Below are positions 32,758 to 43,465 of a DNA stretch of 64,000 nt, one piece after another. The position numbers and the translations under genes were made by a program. The stretch is from Podospora bellae-mahoneyi. Lineage: Eukaryota > Ascomycota > Sordariomycetes > Sordariales > Podosporaceae. The notes under the pieces were generated by a model. It saw only the letters and a program-made list of their open reading frames with translations. It ran no database searches and was not told the origin of the DNA. The stretch's first letter is position 1, and every line of letters starts with the position of its first letter. The stretch is taken from positions 2,914,001 through 2,978,000 of the forward strand of contig NC_085884.1 of NCBI RefSeq assembly GCF_035222275.1, in the 5' to 3' direction.

Positions 32758-34527
32758 GATCACGGCTGTTTGTGGAGAGGACAACAGGTTTGAAGACTCA
32801 GGTAGAACATGGCAGTGAGGCATGTGTGTGTGACCGCGGACTCATATGTGTTTTCGAAAGCCATCACGCTGGAACGGAGCGGCGTTTGGCACGCTCGGCT
32901 TTACTGTGTCATCCCGATGATTGATCTTGCAGATTAGAAATACCGGTTCCACCTGCATGTTGCTGAGGTGAGCGTTGCGTCCGGCAAGCTTGGTTCTGTT
33001 GTCAGCAAGTGCATGATTGGCCATGTTCTGTTGATGGATGTCATCTCGAAGGTGATGTGGCATTGAACTGTGGGGGGTGGACAGCAAGGCCCTGTTATCT
33101 TGGCAGATCAACACATCAACTCTGGCAGTTTCATGCAAGTTCGGATAGATGAAGAAGCCGCACCTCTTCAACAATCAGCATTTGATAACCCCAAAGATAG
33201 TTTGGTTCAAAGGTGCTGCATCTGGTTCATTGGGCTCGGATCTGTCAAAGCTAACCTCAGGTCTAACCGGCGAAAGACTGTGGACTCGTCCTCGAGATCA
33301 ACTAGAAAGTTTGGTTGGAATCACAGTAGCATGCATAATATCTTAGATAGACCTATTTGCAGAACAGATCTACTTACAAGCCTGTCAGCAAAGAACCATG
33401 TGAATGGTGGTTCGAGGGACCTTGCTCTCCATTGTGCCAAGTCTCTTGCTAACAACATGGCCAAGTCATACAGCTTATAAAATTTGGACAGAGCTCTGCT
33501 GGTAAGTGTGCCGGTGACTTAGTCCGTTCCAAATTTTATGCATAGATATTAAGTGCTGATGCTGCAGTGGGTCATCCGTATGAGCATTTCTCAGCCATCA
33601 CAGATTTCTCAATTCGTTGAGGCTCTATATTTCAACCTGTTTGTACGACTGTGACACCGCATGCCACCAAGTGAGAGGTCAGTCCACTCCATGCTTCTCC
33701 TTTCATGTCGCAAAAAGGAAAGGTGATGTCAACTCTCGACCATGAGACAGGATAGAGGCAAATACGTGGCCTCGGTGCTGAGCGTGGGAACGTATTGGCG
33801 TTTGGGAGGAAGACACACAATATGTAGGTAATCTGTGCCTGGTGTGGTACCCCTTCTACCCGTGAAGTTGATCCCAAGGACTCATGGGTTCAAACCTTTG
33901 CAAATCCCACAATACCTAACACGTGCTTCCGCCCAAGAGAAAAAAATGAGCAGGTAGCTAGTGTGTTGGGTTTCATTGCTGGGGATGGGAGGGAGTTGCC
34001 TTGCTCTTGACCCCACCTTCCTGACCTTGATGCCAGCGGCTCAACTGCCGGTTAAGAACGTGGAAGCATGGACTGCAGGCTGGGCATGCAGCTAGATGCC
34101 AATATAATGATATGTATGTAACACAATGACTGAACTGCATGCACCATTCCCTCATTCCATGTCACACCGGCTTCGCCAATGAATGATTAGCGCTATATCG
34201 ACTAACAATCTTCACCTATTATATGCCATTGTAGACGCCGTAGGCTCTGTTGTACGTGCGTCGCGAGCTCCAGAAGTGGGTGCCTGCATGAAACTATATG
34301 CTTCATACTTCGGTGAGATATCACCCACTGTGTAACATGTAAATCATGTCGATGAGGATACCTATGCGGCTTGGCCATCTCCAGACCTTTCTGCTTTGAT
34401 TCAAGTAGCAGTTCTCACCCCGCAATATGAACATAAGGGTACAAAAAGCTGACATTCACGCCTGGATTTTACTCGCAGACGAAGCAACTCCATCCAAGGT
34501 CTCACACCACCGCCGATTGCAAACGCA
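32758..34527. other. Divergent region between the two P450 genes
   Basis: 1.77 kb between two divergently transcribed P450 genes. Short overlapping frames on both strands, none recognisable. It probably carries both promoters; no sites can be assigned. Confidence 0.45.
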
Positions 34528-36384
34528 ATGGACTTCCTTATCGACGCAGAGCTGAGCAACAGTACCATCCTCGGACTAGCGGCAGCATCCTTTGTGATCT
34601 GGTATGTTGTGACGGCTTTCACAGCTTGGTATCGTCTCCGCCACCTTCCAGGGCCCACGCTGGCCAAGTTCTCCTTCTTGTGGCAAGCCCATACTATCGT
34701 AACACAACAGGTGTCCTCGCGCTATATCAACCTCCGAGAATATGGTCCTCTCGTGGTCGTAGCGCCCGGCACGGTTGTCACTAATGATCCGGATGTTCTC
34801 CGCAAGATTTCGGCGGCTCGATCGACATATAAGCGTTCTGTCTGGTACGCCGGCGCCAAGTTCACACACGACAGTGACAGTATGGGAACCCAAGTGGACA
34901 CTGCTGCTCACGACATACTCAAGGCAAAGACAGCAGGGCCCTATGCTGGCCGTGAAACTGAAGGTGGCCTAGAGAGGGCTGTTGATGCTCAGCTTGTCCG
35001 CCTGGTCGACCTCATCCGCCGGAAATATCTCTCCACTCCCGGCGAGCTTCGCTCCATTGACTTTGCCAAGCTGTCAAGATGCTTCACCATGGATGTCATC
35101 TCGGGTTTGGTATTCGGAAAGCCGTGGGGTCATCTTGATGAGGTGAGAAATGAGTTTGAACGGGGCTTGAAGTTTCCAAGTTCTGTTGCCCCTCAGAGAC
35201 CTGACTTACCTAACCATGATTTCACCAGGGCGAGGACGTTCTAGGGTGGATAGGGACTATGGACAAGCTTCTGCCTATGATGTCAGTGGGGCTTGAACTC
35301 CCTGCCCTTCGGGACATTATGATACCAAAGTACGGACTTTTGCGCTGGTTCGGACCAAAGACCAGTGACAAATCTGGGTTGGGGGTCGTTATGAAGTAGG
35401 TCATCTCGTCTCATGTCCAAGCATCACCCCCACCGGGATGAATCCATAGGGTCTAACATTGCCGCTACCGAAATAGACATGTCAATGAAACCATTCGAGA
35501 GCGGTTTCAAAACAAGGACAAGCCCACCAAAGACATGATGGTGAGTAGCTGCTACCGACTGTCATGGATGTATCTAATGTATCTCTGCAGAGCGGGTTCA
35601 TTCGCAACGGCATGACCAGAAGCGAATGCGAAGGAGAGGCCATCCTTGCTGTCCTTGCAGGTAATGATACAACGGCAGTAGGTCCAACTCCCATGCGCTT
35701 GAAAGTGTATTGCGCTGACGAGATCTAGAGCACGATTCGGTCGTCCATGCTCTATCTCATGGCCACGCCGCATGCCTATGCTCGGTTCAAAAAGGAGATC
35801 AAAGAGGCCGTCGAACAGGGCAAGGTCTCGAGTCCGATCACCAACGAGGAGGCCCAGAAGTTGCCTTACACGCAGGCCGTCATGTATGAAACCTTCCGCA
35901 TTGGTAACGCCGTCACATTCGGCCATTACAAAGTAGTTCCAAGGGGAGGCGATACGCTTGCTGGCTACTACTTGCCTGGTGGGACAAATATTGGCCACAA
36001 CACTTTGGGGTTGACGCACAACAAGAAAATCTTTGGAGAGGATGCTGATATATTTCGGCCGGAGCGCTTCCTCGAATGCCGGGCGGATCAGAAAACAGGA
36101 ATGATGCGAGCATTGGAGATAATTTGGGGTGGTGGCCGATGGACATGTGCGGGTAAAAATGTGGCCTTGATTGAGTTGAACAAGACCGCTTTTGAGGTAA
36201 GACTTTCCGAGGCAATCAAGACGTACATGTTTGAGAGATTGCTGACAAAGGTCGATAGTTGATGAGACACTTTGACTTTCAGGTTGTGAATGTCCACAAC
36301 CCAGTTAAAGAAAGGGCCTACATTTCAAAACTACATGACGACATGTTTGTCAGGATTTCTGAGGCGGATTGGAGCTGTATTTGA
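34528..36384 (+). CDS. Cytochrome P450 monooxygenase (pisatin-demethylase-like)
   Basis: Six exons: 34528-35142, 35229-35395, 35477-35540, 35591-35677, 35729-36196 and 36259-36384; 1527 nt, 508 aa. N-terminal membrane anchor (residues about 10-32), hinge RLRHLPGPTLAKFS, I-helix AVLAGNDTTA, ExxR motif ETFR, PERF-type FRPERFLE and heme loop IIWGGGRWTCAGKN followed by ALIELNK. The heme loop has Trp in place of the usual Phe. The last intron ends at 36258 so that the C-terminus reads LMRHFDFQVVNVHNP, the expected fold end; an unspliced frame stops at 36262 instead. Pisatin-demethylase-type P450s O-demethylate plant isoflavonoid phytoalexins; by analogy this one may act on methoxylated phenolics. 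It is a different family from the other cluster P450. Confidence 0.9.
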
Positions 36385-36797
36385 ACGTGATTGCAGGGAT
36401 TTTCAGGGAGGCAACCTTTGAGTAACAAAGTGAAATGAGATGCTTTTTTGAGTCGAAGTACATGTCCCAGTGAAGTGGACGGTTGTATGATGTCGCTGAA
36501 GCCTATGATGATGTCGCCGAGCCTATGAGTGCAGGGCGAGCCTGGATCGTCGAACTGCCTGGACCCGCCAAGTCGACGTCAACAGCAAAGCTCTTGCGGT
36601 GCCTGTCCTAGCCATCAGCCATCTGTCACTCAGCCCACAACACACTCTCCATTGCGACAACAACCCAACTTTCGGGTATCCGAGCATCGAAACTACCACC
36701 ACATTTCAGGCATGTATTCCTTGTCTTTTATTTGTTCAAATATAAGAATCCCAGCTAACTCACCTACTCAAAGAACCTGCACCCAGCAAAATTCCCA
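36385..36797. other. Intergenic gap
   Basis: 413 bp between the P450 and the small two-exon gene. Frames present are short and unconvincing. Confidence 0.45.
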
Positions 36798-37125
36798 ATG
36801 TTCCGCCGGATCCGCAACCGCCTTTTGCGCCGCCCACCTATCGAGCCGGAGCCAGCTTTGCTTGATGATGAAGAACCTGGTACGTCTACATGATCTGTTC
36901 AGACTTTTCCTTTAAACATGAGCTAACCGGTTAATGTCAGCATGGGCGTTTATAAGAAACATGATTCGTCAACGCGTTATAATCATTGCCATGCGTCTGG
37001 GCTGCGACATGAACAATGTTCCCAACGTCGTTGCTGCTATGCAGATCGCGGACATATTCTTCGACATTGTTCGCCTCAGGGCAAACCAGCTGGGATATGA
37101 AAGACCTCTTTGGGTACCTATTTAG
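36798..37125 (+). CDS. Small hypothetical protein, two exons
   Basis: Exons 36798-36879 and 36941-37125; 88 aa. The intron (61 bp) has donor GTACGT, branch GCTAAC and acceptor GTCAG. The N-terminus is basic (MFRRIRNRLLRRPP), then an acidic patch (ALLDDEEP) and a helical C-terminal part (WAFIRNMIRQRVIIIAMRL, VVAAMQIADIFFDIVRLRAN). No signal peptide and no family recognised. The good splice signals and coding-like composition argue that it is a real gene, but the short length leaves doubt. Close to the P450 cluster, with no evidence that it belongs to it. Confidence 0.5.
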
Positions 37126-38320
37126 ATAAAGGAGTGATCATGAATATCAGGAAAGTGAGAGGGAAGACTTCGGTGATAGTTAAAGTCAACCAGAACAATG
37201 AGGCCACGTATCGTGAGATTTGACAGGAAACATATGCTAGCCTTTCCCGTCCTTAGTCAGGGCCTTCTTTTTGACCTTCTACTTCATTCACCCCTGACGT
37301 CTGTGGGCTGTCCCCTTTCTGTCCCCCCTTTGTTAACCGCAGCTTCCATAATTATAACTGTTTCGAGATATTCCAAAGTGTGAAGCGGCCATTCCATGCA
37401 TCAATATCATCGACTAGAGCAACCTCACATAAATTAATTCTCAATGCGTTGCTACCCCTCCTCATTTTCACGGAGCTAAGTGCGTCGGATTCTGGATGCC
37501 CTACTGTCGTTGCTTCTGACCCAGATTAGATCAATCATGCTACACGCGTGTTGGATCCCAAAGACGACACTATTCCTCAGTGTCGAATCTTGGTCTTGGG
37601 CTTCCCCTAAGGAACCAGTCTTGAACTGCCTCTTCTCCCTTACCATAAAATAATTGAGACACTGCCTGGTAAAGTAGGTTAACATGCTTTGAAGGGTAGT
37701 CCATAGGCCTTTAAAAATAGTTGGTAGGCCTTCAAAAATAGTTAGGAGGCCTTCTAAAACAGTTAAGAGGCCTTCTAAAACAGTTAAGAGGCCTTTGGAA
37801 ATATTTAAAAGGCCTATTGCCTACCTTTCAAAGTAGAGTTTATGGTATAATATGGGTTAACTTACTTTCACGTATCCGCTATTTTGTGGTGAGGGAGCTC
37901 TTCTATAAAACTGTATATTGTTTCAGCTGACTTTTGTGTTTCTTATTTACATGGGGGCTAAGAGCTGATTCGGTAGGCCAGCGAGTAAAAGCTGAACAAT
38001 AGATGCATCAAGGAACCAATCACTAACTGCAGTCTGGATACGTACAATCATTGGCATCATTGGCTGCCTAACCAATTATCAACTCCAAATGTTTCTCTTA
38101 TCCTTGAGGCACTCCTGGCTATCATTTCCTGTTATGTGGATGATAACCAGCCATCAACCATTATCCATATCTGCTCCGTCATAGGGTAGGTATCAGAAAG
38201 AACACTGTGCAAGAATCCTGAAGCAATTTCCGGGACAGTTCTTTCTCACAATCAGGTTGTCGCTCAAGCACAAATACTATCAAAAACCATAACATCGCTC
38301 ATTGAGCGGCAGTCTCTGTG
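37126..38320. other. Intergenic region with minisatellite
   Basis: Contains the 21-bp array at 37705-37830. On the minus strand a frame from the array continues through 37476 (TTLQSMLTYFTRQCLNYFM) without recognisable family. AT-rich between 37830 and 37960. No gene claimed. Confidence 0.4.
37705..37830. repeat. 21-bp tandem minisatellite (copy 2), six units
   Basis: AGGCCT occurs at 37705, 37726, 37747, 37768, 37789 and 37810, an exact 21-bp period. Units three and four are almost identical (AGGCCTTCTAAAACAGTTAAG). On the minus strand the units read as heptads GLLTVLE and GLPTIFK. The same core and period occur at 5.86-5.94 kb. Confidence 0.85.
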
Positions 38321-39362
38321 GGGCTATGGAAGTCCTCAAATTCCAGGAACTCGTCTTCGACAAGCTCAACGAAGAAGACCTCTACAGCACCATCGGCCTA
38401 GGCTCCACCCCCCTCCTCCTCAAACTCCTCAACCCCCCCCCTCTCCAACCCCTCCCAAGTCGCCGTCCTCTCCTGGCGCTAGGACGGCGACCTCGCCACC
38501 CGCGGCTCCAATAACATCGCCCGAGTCATCCAATCAGCCAAAAGACTAAACATCCAATACCTCTCCCTCGACATCATCTCCATCGACCAAACCCCCTCCA
38601 GAGAAGCCCTCATCCAACAAGTAGTCTCCTTCTCCTCCCTCTACAAAACCATCCCAGTGATTGCTGTCTACCTAGGCCAGGGCGCTTTTATACACGCTAA
38701 TATGTACCACCCTTGGATCTTGCATGAGATACAACTGTGCAGGTATAATCCTACTAGGATTATTCCTTGACATGGCTGTTGGGGGCCGGGTGCCATGGGA
38801 GCAGAGACGAGCTTGAGGCTCGGTTTGGGGGTCTGTGGTGGAAGGGTTTTTTGAAGTCAATTATTGGAGTGCTGTGCAAGAATATCGGGATGATGTGCGT
38901 GGCAGATTGTAGGTATATCATACCGCGGTACTCACCACCCTTGATCAGGGCGTATGAGAAGTTCAGTCAGAATGATTATCTGCTTACAGTTGCACTTCTT
39001 TGTGATCTGGAGGTATCCTTACGCGATGAGCTGTTTGGAATGCTGGAGCCATGGGTTATGACCGTTATAGGTTTGAGGAGGTTATCGAGGAAAGTTTGGA
39101 TCCTGAGTGGGACCGCGAATGCACATACTACGGGATTTTTCTGGATGGAACTCAGGTTGGGGTTTGTAAGAGGGTTGTGAAACAGGCCAAGGTTTCCAGT
39201 CAGAACCCTCTTTGGTAGTACGTGTATGTGCTCCTTGTTGAGCTAAACGTGGGCCGTGTTATTTTTGAGGCGCTTGGGTTCGGGGGTTTGGAGTGGGAAG
39301 AAACTCGGACGAAACTAAAGAGTTGTTCTTGGAGGGATGGAGGGGATGTTGTGTATGGATAG
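38321..39362 (+). pseudogene. Frame-broken gene of an uncharacterised fungal family
   Basis: Successive frames make one coherent protein-like sequence: MEVLKFQELVFDKLNEEDLY, then after a frame change at a C-run near 38446-38455, PSQVAVLSWR, a TAG, DGDLATRGSNNIARVIQSA, YLSLDIISIDQ and FSSLYKTIPVIAVYLGQ; later another frame with IIPRYSPPLIRAYEKFSQNDYLLTVALLC; then GYDRYRFEEVIEES and YYGIFLDGTQVGVCKR, another TAG, and VGRVIFEALGFGGLEWEE. At least two frame changes and two stops are needed. I remember similar uncharacterised proteins in many Sordariomycetes but cannot name the family. True pseudogene or sequence error at the homopolymer cannot be separated here. Confidence 0.6.
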
Positions 39363-39763
39363 AGGAGTGAAAGAGAAAGAAAACGAGCTGTGTTTGTACT
39401 TCTTTGTATTGTGTATCATTGTTTGTTTCCTCTACCTAGCTCGACAGCTACTCGCAACTTGTGGGCGAGACCGACAGCCGCATCTGTGACCCTGGCATAA
39501 ATACCGCCGTCCTCCTCCATTCTCCAAATGAGTACCAGGGAAATATGTCCGAGGAAACCAGCCTCAAATCCCCAATCCGATATATAAACGAAGGGATTTG
39601 TGCTTGTGTAATGTGCTCCGACGTATGTCTGTCAAAATGTATGACAGTACAAACGATGGTGCAATGTGTTATGTACGTCGTGACCCTCCAAACGACTGTG
39701 GTATCAAACATTCAACCTGAACCCCCCCCCTTCCTCCATCATCTAATTCCTCCTCGCCGCCCG
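39363..39763. other. Intergenic gap
   Basis: No gene seen; a short frame at 39461-39841 on the plus strand is low in coding character. Confidence 0.4.
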
Positions 39764-40117
39764 CTAATTTACCCCCTCGCCCTCCATCTTAAGAACCTCA
39801 TCATCAATAACAGCCTCCTCCACCATATTCTCCCGATTTAAATACCTCGTCTCCCTGTAACTCGAAGACACAGAAGAGGTAGTCGTGCTGACGCTGTCTG
39901 AGCGCCGAGAGAGGTGGTGTCTTGACAATGGCAGGGTGGATTCACTCCGGCCCCTGACAGAAGAGACGCGGATGGGGATGGTGACATAGCTGGCTGTGCT
40001 GCCGGGTGTTGTTGTTGGGACGGCGGCGGCGGAGCTGACATCGATTTCTAGGGTGCGGTTGCTGCTGCGGCGGTGACTGAGGGCGCGTTGAACCATCCTG
40101 ACTGAGGTGTGTGACAA
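39764..40117 (-). CDS. Hypothetical Ser/Thr/Arg-rich protein
   Basis: An uninterrupted frame of 117 codons reading MSHTSVRMVQRALSHRRSS, a Ser-rich middle (SDSVSTTTSSVSSSYRETRY) and an acidic tail (EEAVIDDEVLKMEGEGVN). Low complexity, no family, no signal peptide. It could be a disordered small protein or the 3' exon of the frame at 40181-40770. Moderate to low certainty. Confidence 0.35.
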   Translation of the reverse strand: MSHTSVRMVQRALSHRRSSNRTLEIDVSSAAAVPTTTPGSTASYVTIPIRVSSVRGRSESTLPLSRHHLSRRSDSVSTTTSSVSSSYRETRYLNRENMVEEAVIDDEVLKMEGEGVN

Positions 40118-40180
40118 ATTGGGTGTTGTGGGTTGGTAGGTGTGCTTTTATGAGACGTAGAAGGGAGTATAAAGTAGTGT

Positions 40181-40770
40181 TCAAGATGGCTCAGGTCCAA
40201 GTCGAAGAAGAGTCTTTATTATCACTGTTGCTGATTCTGAAAATGTGAGAAAAGTGCGGGCCACCCGCGGGTAGAAGTAGGATTGCGGCGAGCAGCAATG
40301 ACAAGGTGTTTCTCCACGTTCAGGAATGCGTGGAACCTCGGACTCTTGTTTGCCAGTGGCCACCTCTTCCAGGTCGACCTCCACTGCAGGATCGCCAGCC
40401 GACGACATGGTTTGATCTTCGACAGTGGCCTCTACCTTCGACCCGCTCTTATTCTTGCGGAGTAATGTGGGCGGGATGGAACTCTGAGGAATGCTCCCGC
40501 TGCGCCGTGCCGCGGGTGTGCCGTTTCGCTTTGCGCAGCTACCAGGTAGCTGGGTCTCGAGTGCCGGGGCCGGGCCAGGGTGAAACAGTTCTGACGGGGT
40601 TCGAGAGGGCCGGAATGCTGCTGCATGATCTCGCTTGTTTGTGCACTTGAGAGTCGAATACCGTAAAGACCGAATATCATGCCCCGAAAACGAGGAGACA
40701 GTTTGTCTACGATACGGCGATGATCAAGTGAAAGGCATGAATCGAGATGGTTCTGGCGAAGCAGACTCAT
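40181..40770 (-). CDS. Hypothetical protein, disordered type
   Basis: One minus-strand frame is open from about 40720 to 40181 and reads SGHDIRSLRYSTLKC, AAAFRPSRTPSEL, LRKNKSGSKVEATVEDQ and GDPAVEVDLEEVATGKQESE, closing with RLGPEPS. The ATG at 40770 (MSLLRQNHLDSCLSL) lies in another frame and could be a first exon joined by a small intron. Composition is charged and Pro/Ser-rich. No domain is recognised; the start and the splice are uncertain. Confidence 0.35.
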
Positions 40771-41554
40771 TACTTTGACTTGGGACGAACGTGTTGTTAT
40801 AGATGCTCCAGTGAGGCACTGTCAAAAACGTGGTCCTGCTGGTGGCGGCCATGGCTTTGACCCATTTTGCCACCATCAACCCAGCTACTTAGTCATTCCC
40901 AGTCTTTCACTATGCCACCATGGTGAATCATGAAGTCTTCGGCGCGTGCGTTGTTGCGATCGAGAAGAGTTCTAGACCTCTCCACTTGAGCCCCTAATTT
41001 TTGGTGACGGCTCTTGAGTTGTCAAGTTGGACATTTGTTGTTAAGAACTTCGAAACAAAGCAACCCGATATCAACAGTCGCCATCAGAAGGCTCAGCCCC
41101 CACGCTCATCCCCACGATCCAAAATCGCGATAGTGGTTTCCAAGATGACAAGTTGTGCGACAAGCCAAGTTCGTCCACCCCAGGCCAGGCTGGCCCCCTA
41201 TCAGCCTTACACCTCCACGATCTACTGCCGTGAGAAACACTTGATCTCCTTCATGCAGAAACTCCAGATCGACATTGCAGAGGAGACACGTGCCGATTTG
41301 TGTTATCGACCAAAACGAGAATAGAGGTGGCAAAATGGTGTAATGCTTGCTGAGAAACAAAAGTCAAGATCGACTGTGATGTGATATGCCTGTCATAGTA
41401 ATACAGCGTGTTATACAGTTGCTATTCCCATCCAAATGCGCCACAAGTCTCCATGTAGAATGCCCGTCCATTATGCTCCCATCCATTATGCTCCCATCCA
41501 GATACGAATCCCGCGTCCAGTTTTATACACGCCCCAATGAATATGATGTCGAAA
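40771..41554. other. Intergenic gap
   Basis: No recognised gene; presumed 3' flank of the Mtf2-like gene. A 12-13-bp repeat (CATTATGCTCCC) occurs twice near 41470-41500. Confidence 0.45.
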
Positions 41555-43003
41555 CTAAATGGCACTGGCCAAGTACTTTCGCTGATCTTGCATCGAATTT
41601 CCCCAATGCCTCAGCCTCGCCTGCATCCCATATTCCCACTCGGGCAACGAGACCAACTCCTTGAGAAAAGGACCCTGCTTCCCCGTCTCGCTTGCTCTGA
41701 CCCACGACGAGATGGCATTCAACACCTTGAGCGAGTCGGCGTCAAATACCATGCCGGCCATACGCATCTCCTCAAACATGTTTAGCACACCTTCGGCATT
41801 GCCGTACCTATACCACAAAATCCTCACTAGCTCGTTGTAAAAGGGCGTGCTGGCCCCCAAAACGTAGCTTGCCGGCCCAAGCTCCTTGACGCGCGGTAAA
41901 ATGTTCAAGGCCAGCGGTGATGGGTGGGAAAATCTTTGGTGGAACAGACGGAGGGCGGCTAGAAGATAGCGGGGGTACAGTGGACCGTAGATGTGCAGGG
42001 GAAATAGGTCATTGCCTGGTGCGTTTTCCTCGGCGTTGGCCGCAGGAGGAGCCGTATCAGCTTTTTTGCCATTGCGTCCCTTCGTCTTCAACACGGATGG
42101 CTCCAGCTTGTCCAACCCAAACCTGGCCACCATTGGAAAGACCTCCTTTTCTAAAATATCCCACAGCTCAAAGTCTGTTTTTGTGGCCTGCATCATCCCT
42201 TCGACTCGCGCGCGCTCGGCACGGCGGAGAGCTTCGTGCTGAACGGACTTGCCGAGTGGGTTGAGCACCATGTCGGGGTCAGCTCCAACGCGGGAGGCGG
42301 CACTTTCTGAATACCCATCGGGGCTCTTGAGCTCCTCGGCTTCGGTGATGTTGAGGGCTCGGCGGGCAGCATCACGGAGGCTCGGCGGAAAGCGCAAGAG
42401 AGCTTTGTTCCAGTCATTGGTGTTGGCTGCTTGTGTCATGGGGTGACTCTTGCCGTAGGGATGTTGGAGCTGTCTAGTATTTCTCGCTTCGACGTCGGCG
42501 GCATCTTGCATGATGATGTCGATTGTCTCACTAGCTGACGGCTGGGCTGGTAAATCCAAGGCCGCATCGCTCTTGGGCCAGCGCTGCTGCGTAGGCTTGA
42601 GGAGCGAGGGGTCTTGATGGCTCGAAGGTGACTGCTTGGCGGCAATTTCTTCAAAGATAGCCTTGAAGGCATCACGCTCGGTGGGTGTGATGGTCGATCG
42701 ATCTCCAGCCTCTGTGAGAAGATGGTTCAATTCTCTGGGAGGGGGTCGCTCGTAGTCTTCTGGAAGCTCGAAGGGGATGGATTCTCTTTTCGGGCCACCG
42801 GAAGCAGGGCCTCGCCTGTAAGATCCTGTTCTGCTTGGACGGGAGGATCTCCTTGGGGGCATATATGAAGACGGTCTGAGGGGCAGGTTTGTCGCCGCTG
42901 TGGTGTGCACAAAGGCTCGCAATGCTGGATTTGGAGCGGCATGCCGAGATATCCTCTGCAGGGTCCGGGTCTGGTAGAGAAATGGGAGAAGTGTTGTTGA
43001 CAT
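41555..43003 (-). CDS. Mtf2-like mitochondrial mRNA-processing protein
   Basis: 482 aa, single exon. The start at 43003 opens a mitochondrial targeting sequence (Arg/Ser/Thr-rich, no acidic residues in the first 50: MSTTLLPFLYQTRTLQRISR). An in-frame ATG at 43057 would add 18 residues. The C-terminal half carries the Mtf2-like pattern: TDFELWDILEKEVFPMVARF, a gap, then FPLHIYGPLYPRYLLAALRLF, SPLALNILPRVKELGPASYVLGAS, YNELVRILWYRYGN and WVRASETGKQGPFLKELVSLPEWE. The family acts in mitochondrial transcript maturation and translation in yeasts and is conserved across filamentous fungi. Divergent from the next gene with a 462-bp gap. Confidence 0.85.
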   Translation of the reverse strand: MSTTLLPFLYQTRTLQRISRHAAPNPALRAFVHTTAATNLPLRPSSYMPPRRSSRPSRTGSYRRGPASGGPKRESIPFELPEDYERPPPRELNHLLTEAGDRSTITPTERDAFKAIFEEIAAKQSPSSHQDPSLLKPTQQRWPKSDAALDLPAQPSASETIDIIMQDAADVEARNTRQLQHPYGKSHPMTQAANTNDWNKALLRFPPSLRDAARRALNITEAEELKSPDGYSESAASRVGADPDMVLNPLGKSVQHEALRRAERARVEGMMQATKTDFELWDILEKEVFPMVARFGLDKLEPSVLKTKGRNGKKADTAPPAANAEENAPGNDLFPLHIYGPLYPRYLLAALRLFHQRFSHPSPLALNILPRVKELGPASYVLGASTPFYNELVRILWYRYGNAEGVLNMFEEMRMAGMVFDADSLKVLNAISSWVRASETGKQGPFLKELVSLPEWEYGMQARLRHWGNSMQDQRKYLASAI

Positions 43004-43465
43004 TTTGGAGACCGGTTGCGCACTATGAGTCCAGTCTTTGTTTGATGGGCAGGGCACAAGAATCTTTTGCGCACAGCACCGGCGGCAGCGCTATCCAAAA
43101 TTTCCAAAAGAATTGCCTGCCGGGGTCGACAAATTGTGAGCGCTAGACTTCTCACAGTACTAGCGTCTGCTGTTCATTGTGGGGGAGTGGGGCACCTGGG
43201 CAGCCAACCCCACCAGGTTTGCTCCGTGATTACGCGACTGGATTGCATTCGCGACTCGAGCGCGTCGGGCTTAATTGATTTTCGGCTGCCAGCGCGACAG
43301 TTCACGTTTTGCTTTCTCTTGTCTTTGTCCACCTTCAGGTTGCTCTTTGGCACAAGGAACCTCCAACCTCGATCACCTTGCTTAGTTTTTGACAGCTCTT
43401 GACACCCTCCATTGGACTTTGACTTTGGTTTTCGAGATATTTAATTGCTCTCAGCTCGACACAAA
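43004..43465. promoter_or_regulatory. Divergent intergenic region, Mtf2-like and WD40 genes
   Basis: 462 bp between the ATG of the Mtf2-like gene and the ATG of the WD40 gene. Likely contains both promoters and a pyrimidine-rich leader before the WD40 start (TCTCTTGTCTTTGTCC near 43315). Confidence 0.4.

Noticed and set aside
33860-33925. tRNA-like GGGTTCAAACC word
   Set aside because: The five bases on each side of the loop do not pair as a T-stem and no acceptor or anticodon stem can be drawn.
23792-36384. Secondary-metabolite biosynthetic cluster
   Set aside because: No PKS, NRPS, terpene synthase or DMATS gene is present; the enzymes fit breakdown or modification of phenolics better.
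41106-41360. Small overlapping frames on both strands upstream of 41.4 kb
   Set aside because: No homology, no splice signals, and mirror frames of similar length on the two strands.
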